Part shown: positions 1 through 12,300 of the stretch, one piece after another | How positions within the stretch are numbered: the stretch's first letter is position 1 | Layout: every line of letters starts with the position of its first letter | DNA from: Micromussa lordhowensis | Lineage: Eukaryota; Cnidaria; Anthozoa; Scleractinia; Lobophylliidae | Assembly (NCBI GenBank): GCA_964020085.1 | Contig: OZ026607.1 | Location: forward strand, 18,204,557 to 18,268,556 | Reading direction: 5' to 3' | DNA length: 64,000 bases | The notes under the pieces: generated by a model | What the model was told of the DNA's origin: nothing | Databases searched by the model: none | The model's input: the letters and a program-made list of their open reading frames with translations, nothing else | Translations under genes and position numbers: made by a program

Positions 1-280
1 TAAACATGTTCATAAATGGAAAACTGGACAACTCTTTTTTAACATTTATTTGTGCTTGATTAAAGTTGCAAAATATTGAGTCTGAATGTAACGTCCACAA
101 CGATGGAATTGCCCATATAATTTATTTAAAAAAAATGCTAGCTATTACTACAAAATGTTCCTTCACTTAAAATTGAATTTCCAAATGTATACGAATGTTA
201 TGTTAGTTTAGTCTCTCTTGATGAACTCAGAGAAAGTGTCTCAGTAGTGCTAATATTATCATTTTACATCTTACGCATAG

Positions 281-348
281 AGTTAGTGGCATACAAGACA
301 GAGGATGTCTGCCAACTTATGATTGATGGCTTTCCCAAAAAATATCAG
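281..348 (+). CDS. PHF10: PHF10 exon: SAY region, first visible
   Basis: Acceptor AG at 279-280 and donor GTGAGA at 349. It encodes [26 protein letters not shown] SAY sequence and starts with two bases of a split codon, so at least one exon lies upstream of the window. Positions 1-280 look intronic. Confidence 0.85.
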
Positions 349-3300
349 GTGAGATATTGTAACAAAAGTGAAAATACCTAAATTATAATTGCATTTTATT
401 TCTTGTTTGTTTATGTTGCTATCCATTTAAGACAGTTGTTAAAAAAAAACAATAATAATAATCAATAATAATAATAATCCAACATGCTTAAACTGTTTGA
501 GGGTCACTGTTAATTCTGGTTTATAGATTCACACTGTAATGTTTTTATTTTTTGCATGTCAATATTGTTTCCTTGTAGTATTTTGTTTTTTGCATGTTTA
601 TTTCAATGTTTTGTAATGAATAATAATAATAATAAAATTGCTGGTAACAACATGTAAAGTCTGTCTTATTTTCTTACAGGAGTACATTAGAGTAGCTCAC
701 ATCACAGAACGTCAAAGGCTTATTCGTAAAGCAGAAGAAGAGAAGGTACTAACATGTACATGTAAAGAGTCAGTAAATGTTAATAGTTTTGTTGTTAGTA
801 TCAAGATTACTACATGTTCATGGACATAATTATGGTACATGTAAATTATGAAGCTCCTTACAGTGTACTTAATATTATACATGTACCTTTGCTCCGATGA
901 AGGGCTAACACTCGAAACGTCAGCTTCCGAATCTCTTTACGGTGGCCGATTCACATTATCAACCCAGTTGATAAAACCAAATTATCTTGTAATACTCCCA
1001 CTGACGCAGCACCACAGTTTCTTTAGAAACTTGCCCCCTTTACTTATAGATTAGCCTGATATTATTGCTTACATTTTTTTACACCTGTCCACTAAATTAG
1101 TTCAAAGGGACAATATCTAAAATCAACCAATCAGATCGTGCCATTTCCATTCCAATATTCTTTATGCATTGAACCATTCACATACTCACATTTAAAAGAT
1201 TACCTTTTTTTTCTTCCTTTCCATTCTGTTTTGTTTAATATCAAATTTGAATATAGACCTACTCGGCCTACAATCAGAATTGTACCTGTGAAGTTTGTGA
1301 TGTTTTTCCAGCCCATGATTGTGGCATTTTTCTAAACATTATTTTTCAATTGTGTCATAAATCTCTTATTTACCAAGCTTGCTTGGGACCGTATTGGGAG
1401 AACATCGGCCTCCTGTCTTTTTTGTATGGCCCTCATGCTTGGTTGATACAAAAGAGCTTTGTTGTAGAGCTTTTCTGCTACTTGTCTTGCATGGACTTCT
1501 AATCCATTGGTTGGTTGTGTAATGTGGAAACTTGCATGTACTGTAACAAGTTTTAAAAAATACACAGTCGGACTCTCCACCTTTAGATCAGTGTACTGCT
1601 ATACATTTATGTACTGTACATTATATATACATGTAGACAATTCCATGTCATTGTGTCAAGTTTATCTCTTTCGATGGATGGGAAATAACCATAAGTTGAG
1701 AGGTACTGTTTTCTCATACTAACCTGATCTAACTTTGAGTACAGAGCTCAAACTATTTATTTTTGTCTTCCATTTTAGAAAGCATTGGAGACAAGAAAAG
1801 TAGCAAACTACATTAAACGAGCCATCAAAGATGCAGCTGAGTTTAATGTACAACTGGCCCAGCAGAGAAGAGAAGAAAGGTGTTCCTATTTTGATATGCA
1901 GACACAAGTAAGATGAAACTTTCCATGACTCCTCACTAACCTAGACTTTACAGGTAGATGATGGTACTGCTCACTTATTTGAGAATGATGTCCTCTACGT
2001 ACCCATTAAGAGTTGTAAAGTCCAATAGTGCATTAGATCCTTTTTATAATGACCCCACAAGCTTTTAGCTTTAAAGTGCACCTAACCCCCCAATTTTTTT
2101 TTGCTAAGTCGAATCTACTTATTATTTTCAAGAACTAAGTTCAGCGAAAAAAAAATTTGGATTCGGTTAAATCCTCGATTTTCTGTGCTGCGACGAAATA
2201 TCGAAAATAGCACCAAAACGCCACCATTTTGTTTCCTGACCGAGTTTGAGGAGAATGGGTCCAGCGGCTGTTGTGACATCTACCCAGGAAGCTTGAATAC
2301 TGTATCTCGCGTCCTCTCATTTCCTTCAGAATGGTGCAGTACACATCCGAAAAGTGCGCAGAAATGCCTTCCAGAATTGCCATCGGCTGTTGCAGCAATA
2401 TCCCAGATTTAAGAAAAGATATACTGTACAATTTTCCAGAGATTATCGGTCAGTAATACAATAAAGACGTAAACGGTCGATGGGTTGATTTTGTCGAACC
2501 GAAACAAACAAAGCGAATCTGTGAGAACCATTAAAGAACCCTCACTGGAATTACTTCCGCAGGCTTCCAAACGCTATTTTCGAAATATTGTGCTTAGAGC
2601 CAACCAGCAAATTTTTAGAAATACTACCGACAACCTAATCTTCTAATCCCGCAGTATTTATAACATAGCCGGCAAGTTATGTGATCAATCACTGAAGAGG
2701 CGTCAAGACCGATATACTGCCATGTACATGTAAATAGGTCGCAGCTATACGCCACCAGCCAAAGTTTATTTCTCTTTTGATTTAGATAAAAGTCGAAGAA
2801 TAATTCTTTAGAATTACATGATAACAAAATTGTTGACTCACAGAATTTTTCGAAGGTTTAGACATCTGCAGTGCGACAAACATTCTGTGCAATAGTATCG
2901 AAAATATGACCGCGTAACATGATTCTGTGGACCGCTTAGGAAACACATCCATTTCGCTTATCCAACAAATTTCACTGCAAACTTTGAGAGAAATTTGCAT
3001 TGGTTATTTGGAGTTACGACCTAAAACATGTGACAATGTGAAATCGGTAATTGCATGAAATGTTTCCTTCAGCCTTGCCTCTCGCAGCTTTAAAAATACA
3101 TGTCTAAACAATTCTACGATTTTCAATCGATCGAAGCCAGTGTTTTGGTTGAGCTCTCTATAATCGCGGTCAAAGTATGTGCCAGGCCAATGCTTAAACA
3201 GAACTGGGTAAAAACAAGCTTTATTTCCATCGAGTTGATGGACTAAACGTTAAAAAGCACGGCCGGAAATAGTAGCTCGCTTCTCGAAAGGATCAAGTTT

Positions 3301-6300
3301 TAGAACAAAGAGCCGCTCAAAGAAGACGCCACAAGAGTACCTACGTGTGGAGGTCATCAAGTCTCGAAAACTGCAACACTTACACCGCTCCTATAAACAT
3401 CAAGCATTCCAGACAGAAAAATTCAAACTTGATTTAATAGAACAACCGTACCTTGACAAAATACATTCTCGCTAAGGGCAAATGTAAACAGGCTATAAAC
3501 AGGCGTGGGAATCTTGTGTTTAGGTGACAAAATTACCATCCAGCTGACTCAAAGCAGTCCTTGAGTTTTCTTTCCTGCTTTTCGTCTTCCTGCTACTCCA
3601 CTTCGCATCGGCTAGGTTTCCGTTCCTAAGGATCTCACCCGCAAATGAAACTTCCCCGTTGTCTTGAACATTGCAAATTGCTCTCAAAGTTCCGAGCAGT
3701 GAGTTCACAGTTGTCAAGCGTGCTCGATCAAAGTTTATTTCGGAGTCTGCCGACTCGAAACTTAACTCTCACTCCAGTGACGAAAAAGAAATGATTTCGA
3801 AACAAAACTTGCTCATTTTAGATTTGCTTTCCATTTTCTCGAGCAAATACAGAGAGCTGACTGAGGCGCTATTGTGTTTGGTTCCTGGGTAGACGTCATC
3901 AGTGACCGTTGCCCCAGACTCCCTAAAACTCGGTCGCGAAACACTTCAGGCGCTACTTTGAAAGGGCACAGAAAATCGAGGATTCAACCAAATTAATTTT
4001 TTTTTTCACCCAGGTGCTTCGAATAACAAGTGGATTCGATTAAGCAAAAAAAAAAAATTGGGGGGGGGGGGGTTAGGTGCAATTTAAATAATTATTATTG
4101 TTTAAAAGTTAAGGATTTGGTTGATTGGTTGATTGAAGGATTGTTGAACCTACATGTACATGGTCCGTTTCTATTGCATCCCCCCTCTCAGCTGTTACAG
4201 CATCAATTCTCTTTATTTATTTATTGGTTTGCCTTTGGATAAATACTACCCCTCAAAAAACTACCCCTTTGAACTAGATTTTTAAAATTATTGCCCTCTT
4301 CCTTCCCCAGTCAAATAATCTCCTCTTACAGTACGCCAGCTTTTAGTGTTCCATGCATACATGTACATATGTAGGCAACACCTTTGATCATCAGTTCTTT
4401 CGACATGCTCTGTAAACAACTGGCGATTTTTTTGGTTATTAGTGGAAGAAATTAATTGACAATAAATTATAATTACATGTACTGACCTTTCAATTTCCGC
4501 AAGGTGTAAGCATTCAAAACAGGTGATTTATCTCTCACAGAATGACTTCTTGATGATGCTCCTAACCTTAGTTTGATGTGAATTTTAAAGAATACCTCTT
4601 TCACCACTAAAACTTGAGATCGACCATAAAGAAAGTCTGTTGTGCTTACGTTGTCATTGTAGATTATTCATGTTCCATCCAATAAGACGACAAGGTTACC
4701 AAAGCAATGCACCAAACCTAGTTTATATCCTGTGTCTCTTCTACCAGGACAATTCCAGGAGTACTTCAAAGGGTAAATTCTATTCACAATGGGCCATTTT
4801 CAATATGTTAAAATTCTAACACAGTTCTGAGGATTGGGGGGATAAGACAAAAGAAATTCATTATTCAACCCTCAACCTCGATGTGATTTCTTTTGTTTTC
4901 TTCCCCCAAGCCTCGGAGATAAGCTAGAATTTTAATATATCGAAAATGGTCTATACACTACATACATGGATCTGTTTAGCATTAAGCTGATTTAAATGCT
5001 TTGACAACTAGGTGGCTCATTTGCAGAAGGCAGTTTACAGGCTATGGTTTGTTAGCCCGCTGGTTTTTTGCTTTATTGTTTTGCTCATAAAAAGAGACTT
5101 ACAGTAATCTCAAAGATCTTAAAAATTGTGCTGATTTTTATCGATGTACTCAATTTTTCATCCAATCTGGGGAAAATTAAGCCAATACACATGCAAGTCA
5201 TGGCATGCGAGTTAACCTTTAGTCTGGCAAATTTGCTAGGGGTATTCCAGCCAGGGCAAGGAAAAATTATATGACGTACAGAAGTCACTCCCTTGATCTT
5301 ATTTTTTTGCACATCAAAGGCAGGGGAATAACTTGAAAAAAGCAAGGTTTATTTATCCTCCTGGCTCAACTTTAAAGGGAGGGTTTCACGATTCGGCGCA
5401 TGTCTCTAAATCAGAATACTTTTGTTCTCTTCTTACCTTATCGCTTTAAAACCCCCATTCAGGTGTAGTTCAGTAATCACATGCGGGACAGAATGTCGGA
5501 TGACCAAAATTGTCAGAAGATTTCAGTGGATTTTACCGACGCTGTCGATCGTTGAATTTAGTTTTGACCCGTACGATTTATCCTACGGTTGGTGATTTAC
5601 GGCTATTTGCATTTGAAATTAGGTAACTTGCTTACAGTATGATTGGTTCATAAACAATGAAAACTGAGCCTGTGCCAAAGAGCGTGCACAGACGAATGAA
5701 CTATACAGACATGCGTCAAACCATGACACCCTCCCTTTAAACAACCCTACATGTATTTCTAAAGTTATTGTAGCTGTAATTTTCTCTGCAAATGTGTTTC
5801 AAGTGTTCAGAGCAAACTTCTAGAGCATTGTTGTTGTTGTTGTATGAAAACTGTAGGTACACTGTATGTACATGACTACTCAGCAACTGTGTCAATATGC
5901 TTCTCTGATCTATAGGATCACATTGAGCTTTATCAAATGAATTTTATCACTCAACAATGTTTAACATTCAAGTTATTTTTGCATCTGTTTTCAATACCTT
6001 GTAAGGAAGGCAAAAGAAGATGTCAATAATTTTTTCTGTTAATAATAAAGGTACAGCCCAGGGGAACTGAACAACTTTCCACTGGGTACTGTGATGGAAA
6101 TGCCAAAACCACCACTGCCTCCTGCACCATACATACCCCCACAAGAAGAAGACGACTCAGAGGAATCTGATGACATTTCTTTGCCAGTAGGTTGAGCTTA
6201 ATTTTTTCCTTAGTACAAATGCTGACGCGAAAAGGTTACTCCAAATCTGTGATGGCAATTCCAAATGGTCCTCTACCTGTATGGCTTCTAGAGTATTTTG

Positions 6301-9300
6301 CTTAATATTATACAAAATTGATTTTAGCTTAGAATTTGTTTCAGACCATTATGTACATGTATACTTGCATGTTTATAAATTTATTACGTGAATTTGTTGT
6401 TGATAAATGTTTGTGAACTCACATATAGTATCCATTACTCCCAAAGTACTGCCATTGTATATCGCTTCATTCCTCAGGAAACAGAACATTCTGTTGAAGC
6501 CCCAAATTTCCTTCCACACATTAAAAAGACTAAGAGTTACTAATCTGATAGTGTCTGATAATTTCATGATTATTGGCCAGGAGTCGACAGGAGACGAGAT
6601 GAGTGGAAGCAGCTCTGAGGAAGAGCCTGAAGAACCTCCAGCAAAGAAAACACCTGGAAAATATAAAGTGAGTCTGTCGTCACAAGCACATACCAGGGGC
6701 GAATGCAGGATTTTCAAAGGGGGTGGCTGGTGCATAACTGCATACATGTAACCGTCTTGAATTCTCCCAACCCTCCTCATGTATAGATGACGCTATGTAA
6801 ACACAGAAAAAGTGTTTTATTGCTTAAGTAACGCATGTTATCGCACTTCAGATGTGTACCTTCTCACTTTTCATCAATCTGCCCCTGCATACGTACAGGA
6901 GAATATGTATGCTAGTGTTACACTTATGTATACCTTCTCGCTTTTCATCAATTTTTGTCTTCCTGATTTGTTTTGTCTTTGGCCATTGTACAATAATAAT
7001 TTATACGAATATGTATGTAACAGTATCACGTGTTTCTCTCATTGGCGGTACCTGAGAGATGTACTGCCTGTTCACAAGAAGAGACAGCTTTTGCTCAGGA
7101 GTTGACATTTGCGTAGTGCAGAGATTCTTGTCCAAACCGTGGCAGTCCTGAACCAAGTGTTTGTGGAGATTGTAGTGTCCAAAGGCAGTCTAACTATTTT
7201 TGAGAAGCCTTGTCAGCATCCGCATGTTGCAGTCTTGGGTATAAAACCATTATTGTCGGTGCAACCTGTCTAACTGCTATCAAGAAACATCTGGTCCCAG
7301 TTGTCCAAAGACTCGATAATGCTATTCACCCGATAAATCGCTATCCAGCAGATAAGTGTTTACAAAACAAACAACGCTATCTGCTTGACAGTGATAGCGT
7401 TATCCACCTTTGAACAACCCAGCCCTGATGGTTTTGTTCCCATCCAGAAGGGAGGAGCTACAATACATGTACACATGGCAATGTTACGAAATGTGTTTGC
7501 AGTGTTATTGAAACCTAAAACACTTAAAGTTAATGAAAGATTCTACATGTATAGTCCACAAAGTAATTTTCGATAAGAAATAGAAAACATGTACTGTGCC
7601 GTGTTTCTGTCAAGTGATAGAAACACGAGTGGAAGTTTGGGAGAACGAGAAATGCTTTGGGAACACGAGCCGACAGGCGAGTGTTTCCACAGCTTTTTCG
7701 AGTTCTCCCAAACATTCACGTGTGTTTCTATAACTCGATAGAAACACGGAGAACATGTTTTGTATTTCTTTTAGAAAATTCCGCGACGAAAAAAAGAAAA
7801 ACAACTTGTTTACTTCGATCATCAAAATGTAAATTCATCTTTACATTACATCAACAGCTCGTCACATCAACATCATTACGTCAACACCTCGTGCTGTGTT
7901 TCTTTCGTATAAATCCGCTAGCTTTTCTCTGATTTTTCAATGCTGTTCTCTGATTGGCTATGATACTCACTGTCTACATGTATTCTGTTGTAGACAGTGA
8001 GTAGCGTGGCGGTTATTAAAATAACAGCCACTTCTTTACGTTTTCGAGGTGTGTGTGAAGAGGATTTAGATAAAGTTTTGAACGACTAGTAGATAATACT
8101 AAAGCAATTAAACTATTCGCTCTCGATTTCTATGCGTGATAGAAATCTCGAGTTCATAATCTAATTGTTTAGAAAAACGGTTTTAAACCAATCAGTGCGC
8201 GTATTTGCTTTGGGTTATTTTTTAATTGAAAAAATTAAATTTTCGGTTCCAGTATATCATGTCAGTTAAAGGTGTTGATGCATTACTAATTTCTCTCCAC
8301 AGCCACCAAAGCGCCCTAATGCTGTTTGTGGTATATGCCTCAAAGGCCCTGAATCAAACAAGAAAGGATTGCAGGAGGATCTTATACACTGCTCACAATG
8401 TGAAAACAGTGGTATGTCCAATTTTGTACCTAAAATGTCATAGGCACTATGCCATCATGCGCATGGGCGAGCGTACATGCATCTGCTGGCACTGTATATG
8501 TATATCTGTGTTGTCAGGGCTTCAAAAACGTTCCATCCCGTCGTCTAGGACAAGTAGATACATGCGTATTCCTGTCGGCAAGTAACTTTTCATTCTCACT
8601 TGGCTGTTAATCATGGAATCAGGCAAGTGCTCTGCCAACTAAATCAAAACAAGAGCAAGCTGAGACAATTATTTGAGAGCTGATTGTCTGAAGGGCAAGC
8701 TCGAGTTCAAGTTTTTTTTTAAGCCCTGGTAGCGTAATGCAATCCTAATGTGAGCACATGTAATGTAATGTAAGCGTATAAATCTGACCATAAATTATAC
8801 TGGCAAGAAACCAAAGCCGTTTACATGTATGTTTGCACAGGTCACCCAACATGTCTGGACATGAACTCACAGCTGGTTGTCGTGATCCAAACGTATCCCT
8901 GGCAGTGTATGGAGTGCAAGACTTGTATCATCTGTAGAGATCCTTTCGATGAGGTAATTATCCTAAAAATATTAATCAAGGAATAAAATCTTAGTTCTTA
9001 TGACTTTATACTCTGACTAAACCAATAGCATATTTTCCTTGTCCCGAGACGACACTGATTAAACGGAATTCAAGGCATATCTGTACATTTGTATTTGAAG
9101 ACTAGGTTGATCATCGCAGTTATATACACAACTTACAGTGTGTTGTAAGCAGCTGAGAAATTTAAAAAAATTCAGGCTTGAACGGGATTCGAGGCCATAA
9201 TCTCTGCTATGCCGGTGCAGTGCTCTACCAACTGAGCTATCAAGCCAACTGGGAGCTGGTCACTTTGTGAGTTCGTAATATAGCCGTAGATGGTGAAGAA

Positions 9301-12300
9301 TACAAGTGAATATATCAAAGATCATATATTTGAACTGTGGAGAAAGATTTGAAGACATGATTGATCATCGCAGATATACACTCAACTTAAGCAGTTGTGA
9401 AATTGAAGCCTGAGAAAAAATTCAGGCCTGAACGAGATTCGAACCCATGACCTCTGCGATACCGGTGCAGTGCTCTACCAACTAAGCTTAAAGTGTATAT
9501 GACAGATTTTTTTTTATTTGCTCAATAAATTTTCCACAATGCACTAATAAGAAATAAAATATTTCAATAGCAATTTTCCTTGCCGGTGTTTTAATGTATC
9601 AAAAGTGTCAAATTTCACTTCCGGTGGGGTACAAAACCGCGAGACCAAAACCAGGAGACTGGGAATGATTGTGACGTCATTTCAGGACTTGAAGCATGGA
9701 TAAAAACAGATTTCTCCGTCATTTTCTTATTTTCTTATGAACAGTGCACTTTTGTACCATTTTTTAGCAAATTTATTAGCTCAGAATCAGAAAATGTCGA
9801 AGGAATCTGTTTTTAGCAAAGCTTCCAGTCCTGAAATGACGTCACAATCATTCCCAGTCTCCTGGTTTTGGTCTCGCGGTTTTGTACCCCACCGGAAGTG
9901 AAATTTGACGCTTTTGATACATTAAAACACTAGCAAAGAAAATCGCTATCGAAAAATTTGTTTTGCTATTCTTCTCAGTACATTGTGGAAATTTTATCGA
10001 GCAAATAAAAAAAAATCTGTCATATATACTTTAACTGGGAGCTGGTCACCTTGCTTTAATTTCACAACTGCTCAAGTTGTGCGTATCACTGCGATGATCA
10101 ATAATGTCTTCAGATCTCTTCTTCTTCACGAGATCAAAGCCCTGTACATTGATATACCGGTTTTCTTTGACGTGTTACAAAATACACCTTATTCCAAAAT
10201 GGCCACTATTTTAGTGGTCTTTTGTTTGCCTTCAAATTAGCCCTTGTTGCCTCGTTCTTAAACTCGAAATTCAAAAGAATATTTTCCCTTGAACGAGGCA
10301 ACAAGGGCTAATTTGCAAGCAAACAAAAGAACACTAAAATGGCAGCCATTCTGGAATAAGGTGTATTGAGATCATCATCATGTTTATTTCACGTGCTAAA
10401 TGGAGAGTTGTATGATGGCAGGACAAGATGTTGTTTTGTGACGAGTGTGATCGCGGATACCACAGCTTCTGTGTAGGACTAAAACAAATCCCTGTGGGTG
10501 AGTAACACTGTACACGATTAAAAATACTTGTTTTAGTTCCACCCTTGGATTTTATTTTCTTCTTGTTGCTCTGACAAAAAAAAAATCTCCACACTCTATC
10601 AAAGACTTTGTAATAAATTTGACTAAAAAGTTTACACGTAAGTAATGTCAGGAAATCTTTTTTCTGTTCTAACAAACTGTTGCGACTTAATGTAAGCATT
10701 AAAATGGTGGTCTAGGCGGCTTTTTTTGAGCCGGGAGGGGTTGGACAATTTCCAAAACAATTCCTGCATAGCAAAAACTACTGATAAAAATAGTACAAGG
10801 GGAGCTCTGAGGAAAAAAAATCGAGCAAGTGCTCTCTTCCACAAGGTATTGCACACCAGGAAAGCATGTTCAACCGGCGAGAAAAAAATTCATGCCCCAG
10901 AAGATAGACCTTCCCCCCCCCCCCCCCCCCCCACCCCCACCGTTCAAAAGTGGTCTGTCCCTCAGTATTTGTTGAGTGATTCATTCATTCATTCCAACAC
11001 TTAAGACAAAATATTCAGAATGAGAAATTTCTCTCACTTTTAAGCGAATTAGCACTGTATCATTTTCTTTCATTTGCCGGTAAATTTTTATTTAATGTAC
11101 ATGTGTATTTTTTTAATGTAATCATCATCATAATCATAATCATAGCAATTTTTCTTGGACAACTCTGTCCAAGGGGGAAAGGTAAACAAATGGATCGACC
11201 ACATTTTGCCAAGTTCTACACTGTCTTTAGAAATAATTAGGGAAAGCATTCGCTTCGCTCTTTGTGGTTGATTTCTTTAGAAAGAGTACCTATAATTTTC
11301 TTCATCAAACGAGGACACACATGTGAACGGGTAGTTTCGATGAGTATAACTTGCGGCTTGCGAATGATGATGTTGTTGTTGTTGTTTTTCTTTGTTGTTT
11401 TCTAAATAAAGAGTTTCTGATTTCTTGTACCAGGTCGCTGGACATGTGACATGTGTGGTATGTGCGCCTCGTGCTTACGGAGATCGCCAGGTGAAGGAAG
11501 CAGTTCCAGATGGAAACACGAGGTCTGTTCATCGACATTAATTTTCTCCTTAAATCGTCAGCACATTATCAACCAACAGGGTGATGAAAATAACGTAATG
11601 TATCATGTAGAAAATAATCTCTTCATGTACATGTCGAAGAACTGTCATTTCGATGTGCTGGATAACAATCAAAGATAGTAAGAAATAATTAAGAATTTTT
11701 CCTGGTGGACGGATTTAGACTGTCACAAGTGTCCTCTCTACTCAACCTTAAAGGCGCTACTTCACAGTTTGGGCATGTTGAAGAGATAAGCCTTTATTTT
11801 TCAAGTTCGTCGTTTGTAATCCGTGTTAATCTTCTCCATCCTTAATCATCCTTGTTCCTTTATGTTTTATTATTATCTGTTTAGTGTTTTTCTATCTTAG
11901 TAAACTACTATTTTCAGGTTTCCTCCAATTTAAAGGTAATTTTGTACGAGGCCAAAATAACTCAAATTACCGTGACGGTGATCCTTTAAAGAGACAGTGC
12001 ATGACGTGTATTGATCAAACTTCAGTTTTCCCAGTACAGCTGTTTCGACAAAGATTGCCCCACAAAATTAAACCGTAAAGGCTTACGCGACAATGCCGAT
12101 AGGTATTGTGGGTACTAATAGTTGATCGTTGCTTGTGTTGAGGCTTACGGTGTTAGCAAGAAGGAAAGAGAAAACACGAATACACGGGCTTCTATTGTTT
12201 CCTTTACCTTGAGGTTCAATTTTTCAATAATTAGGATTGTTAAATTATGAAATAAATATTTTATTTATTTTATTTTTACTTTCTTTTAAGGGATTTTTCA

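Noticed and set aside
6373..6780. 135-codon - strand frame opposite a PHF10 exon
   Set aside because: Antisense shadow of the acidic-linker exon and flanking intron; no motif.
9097..9487. tRNA genes on the - strand
   Set aside because: A- and B-box-like motifs are present, but the copies are repeated, diverged and continue into a shared non-tRNA body: SINE heads, not tRNA genes.
11748..11990. A further TTAA-flanked element
   Set aside because: TTAAAGG occurs at both ends, but the inverted similarity stops after a few bases; perhaps a decayed remnant.
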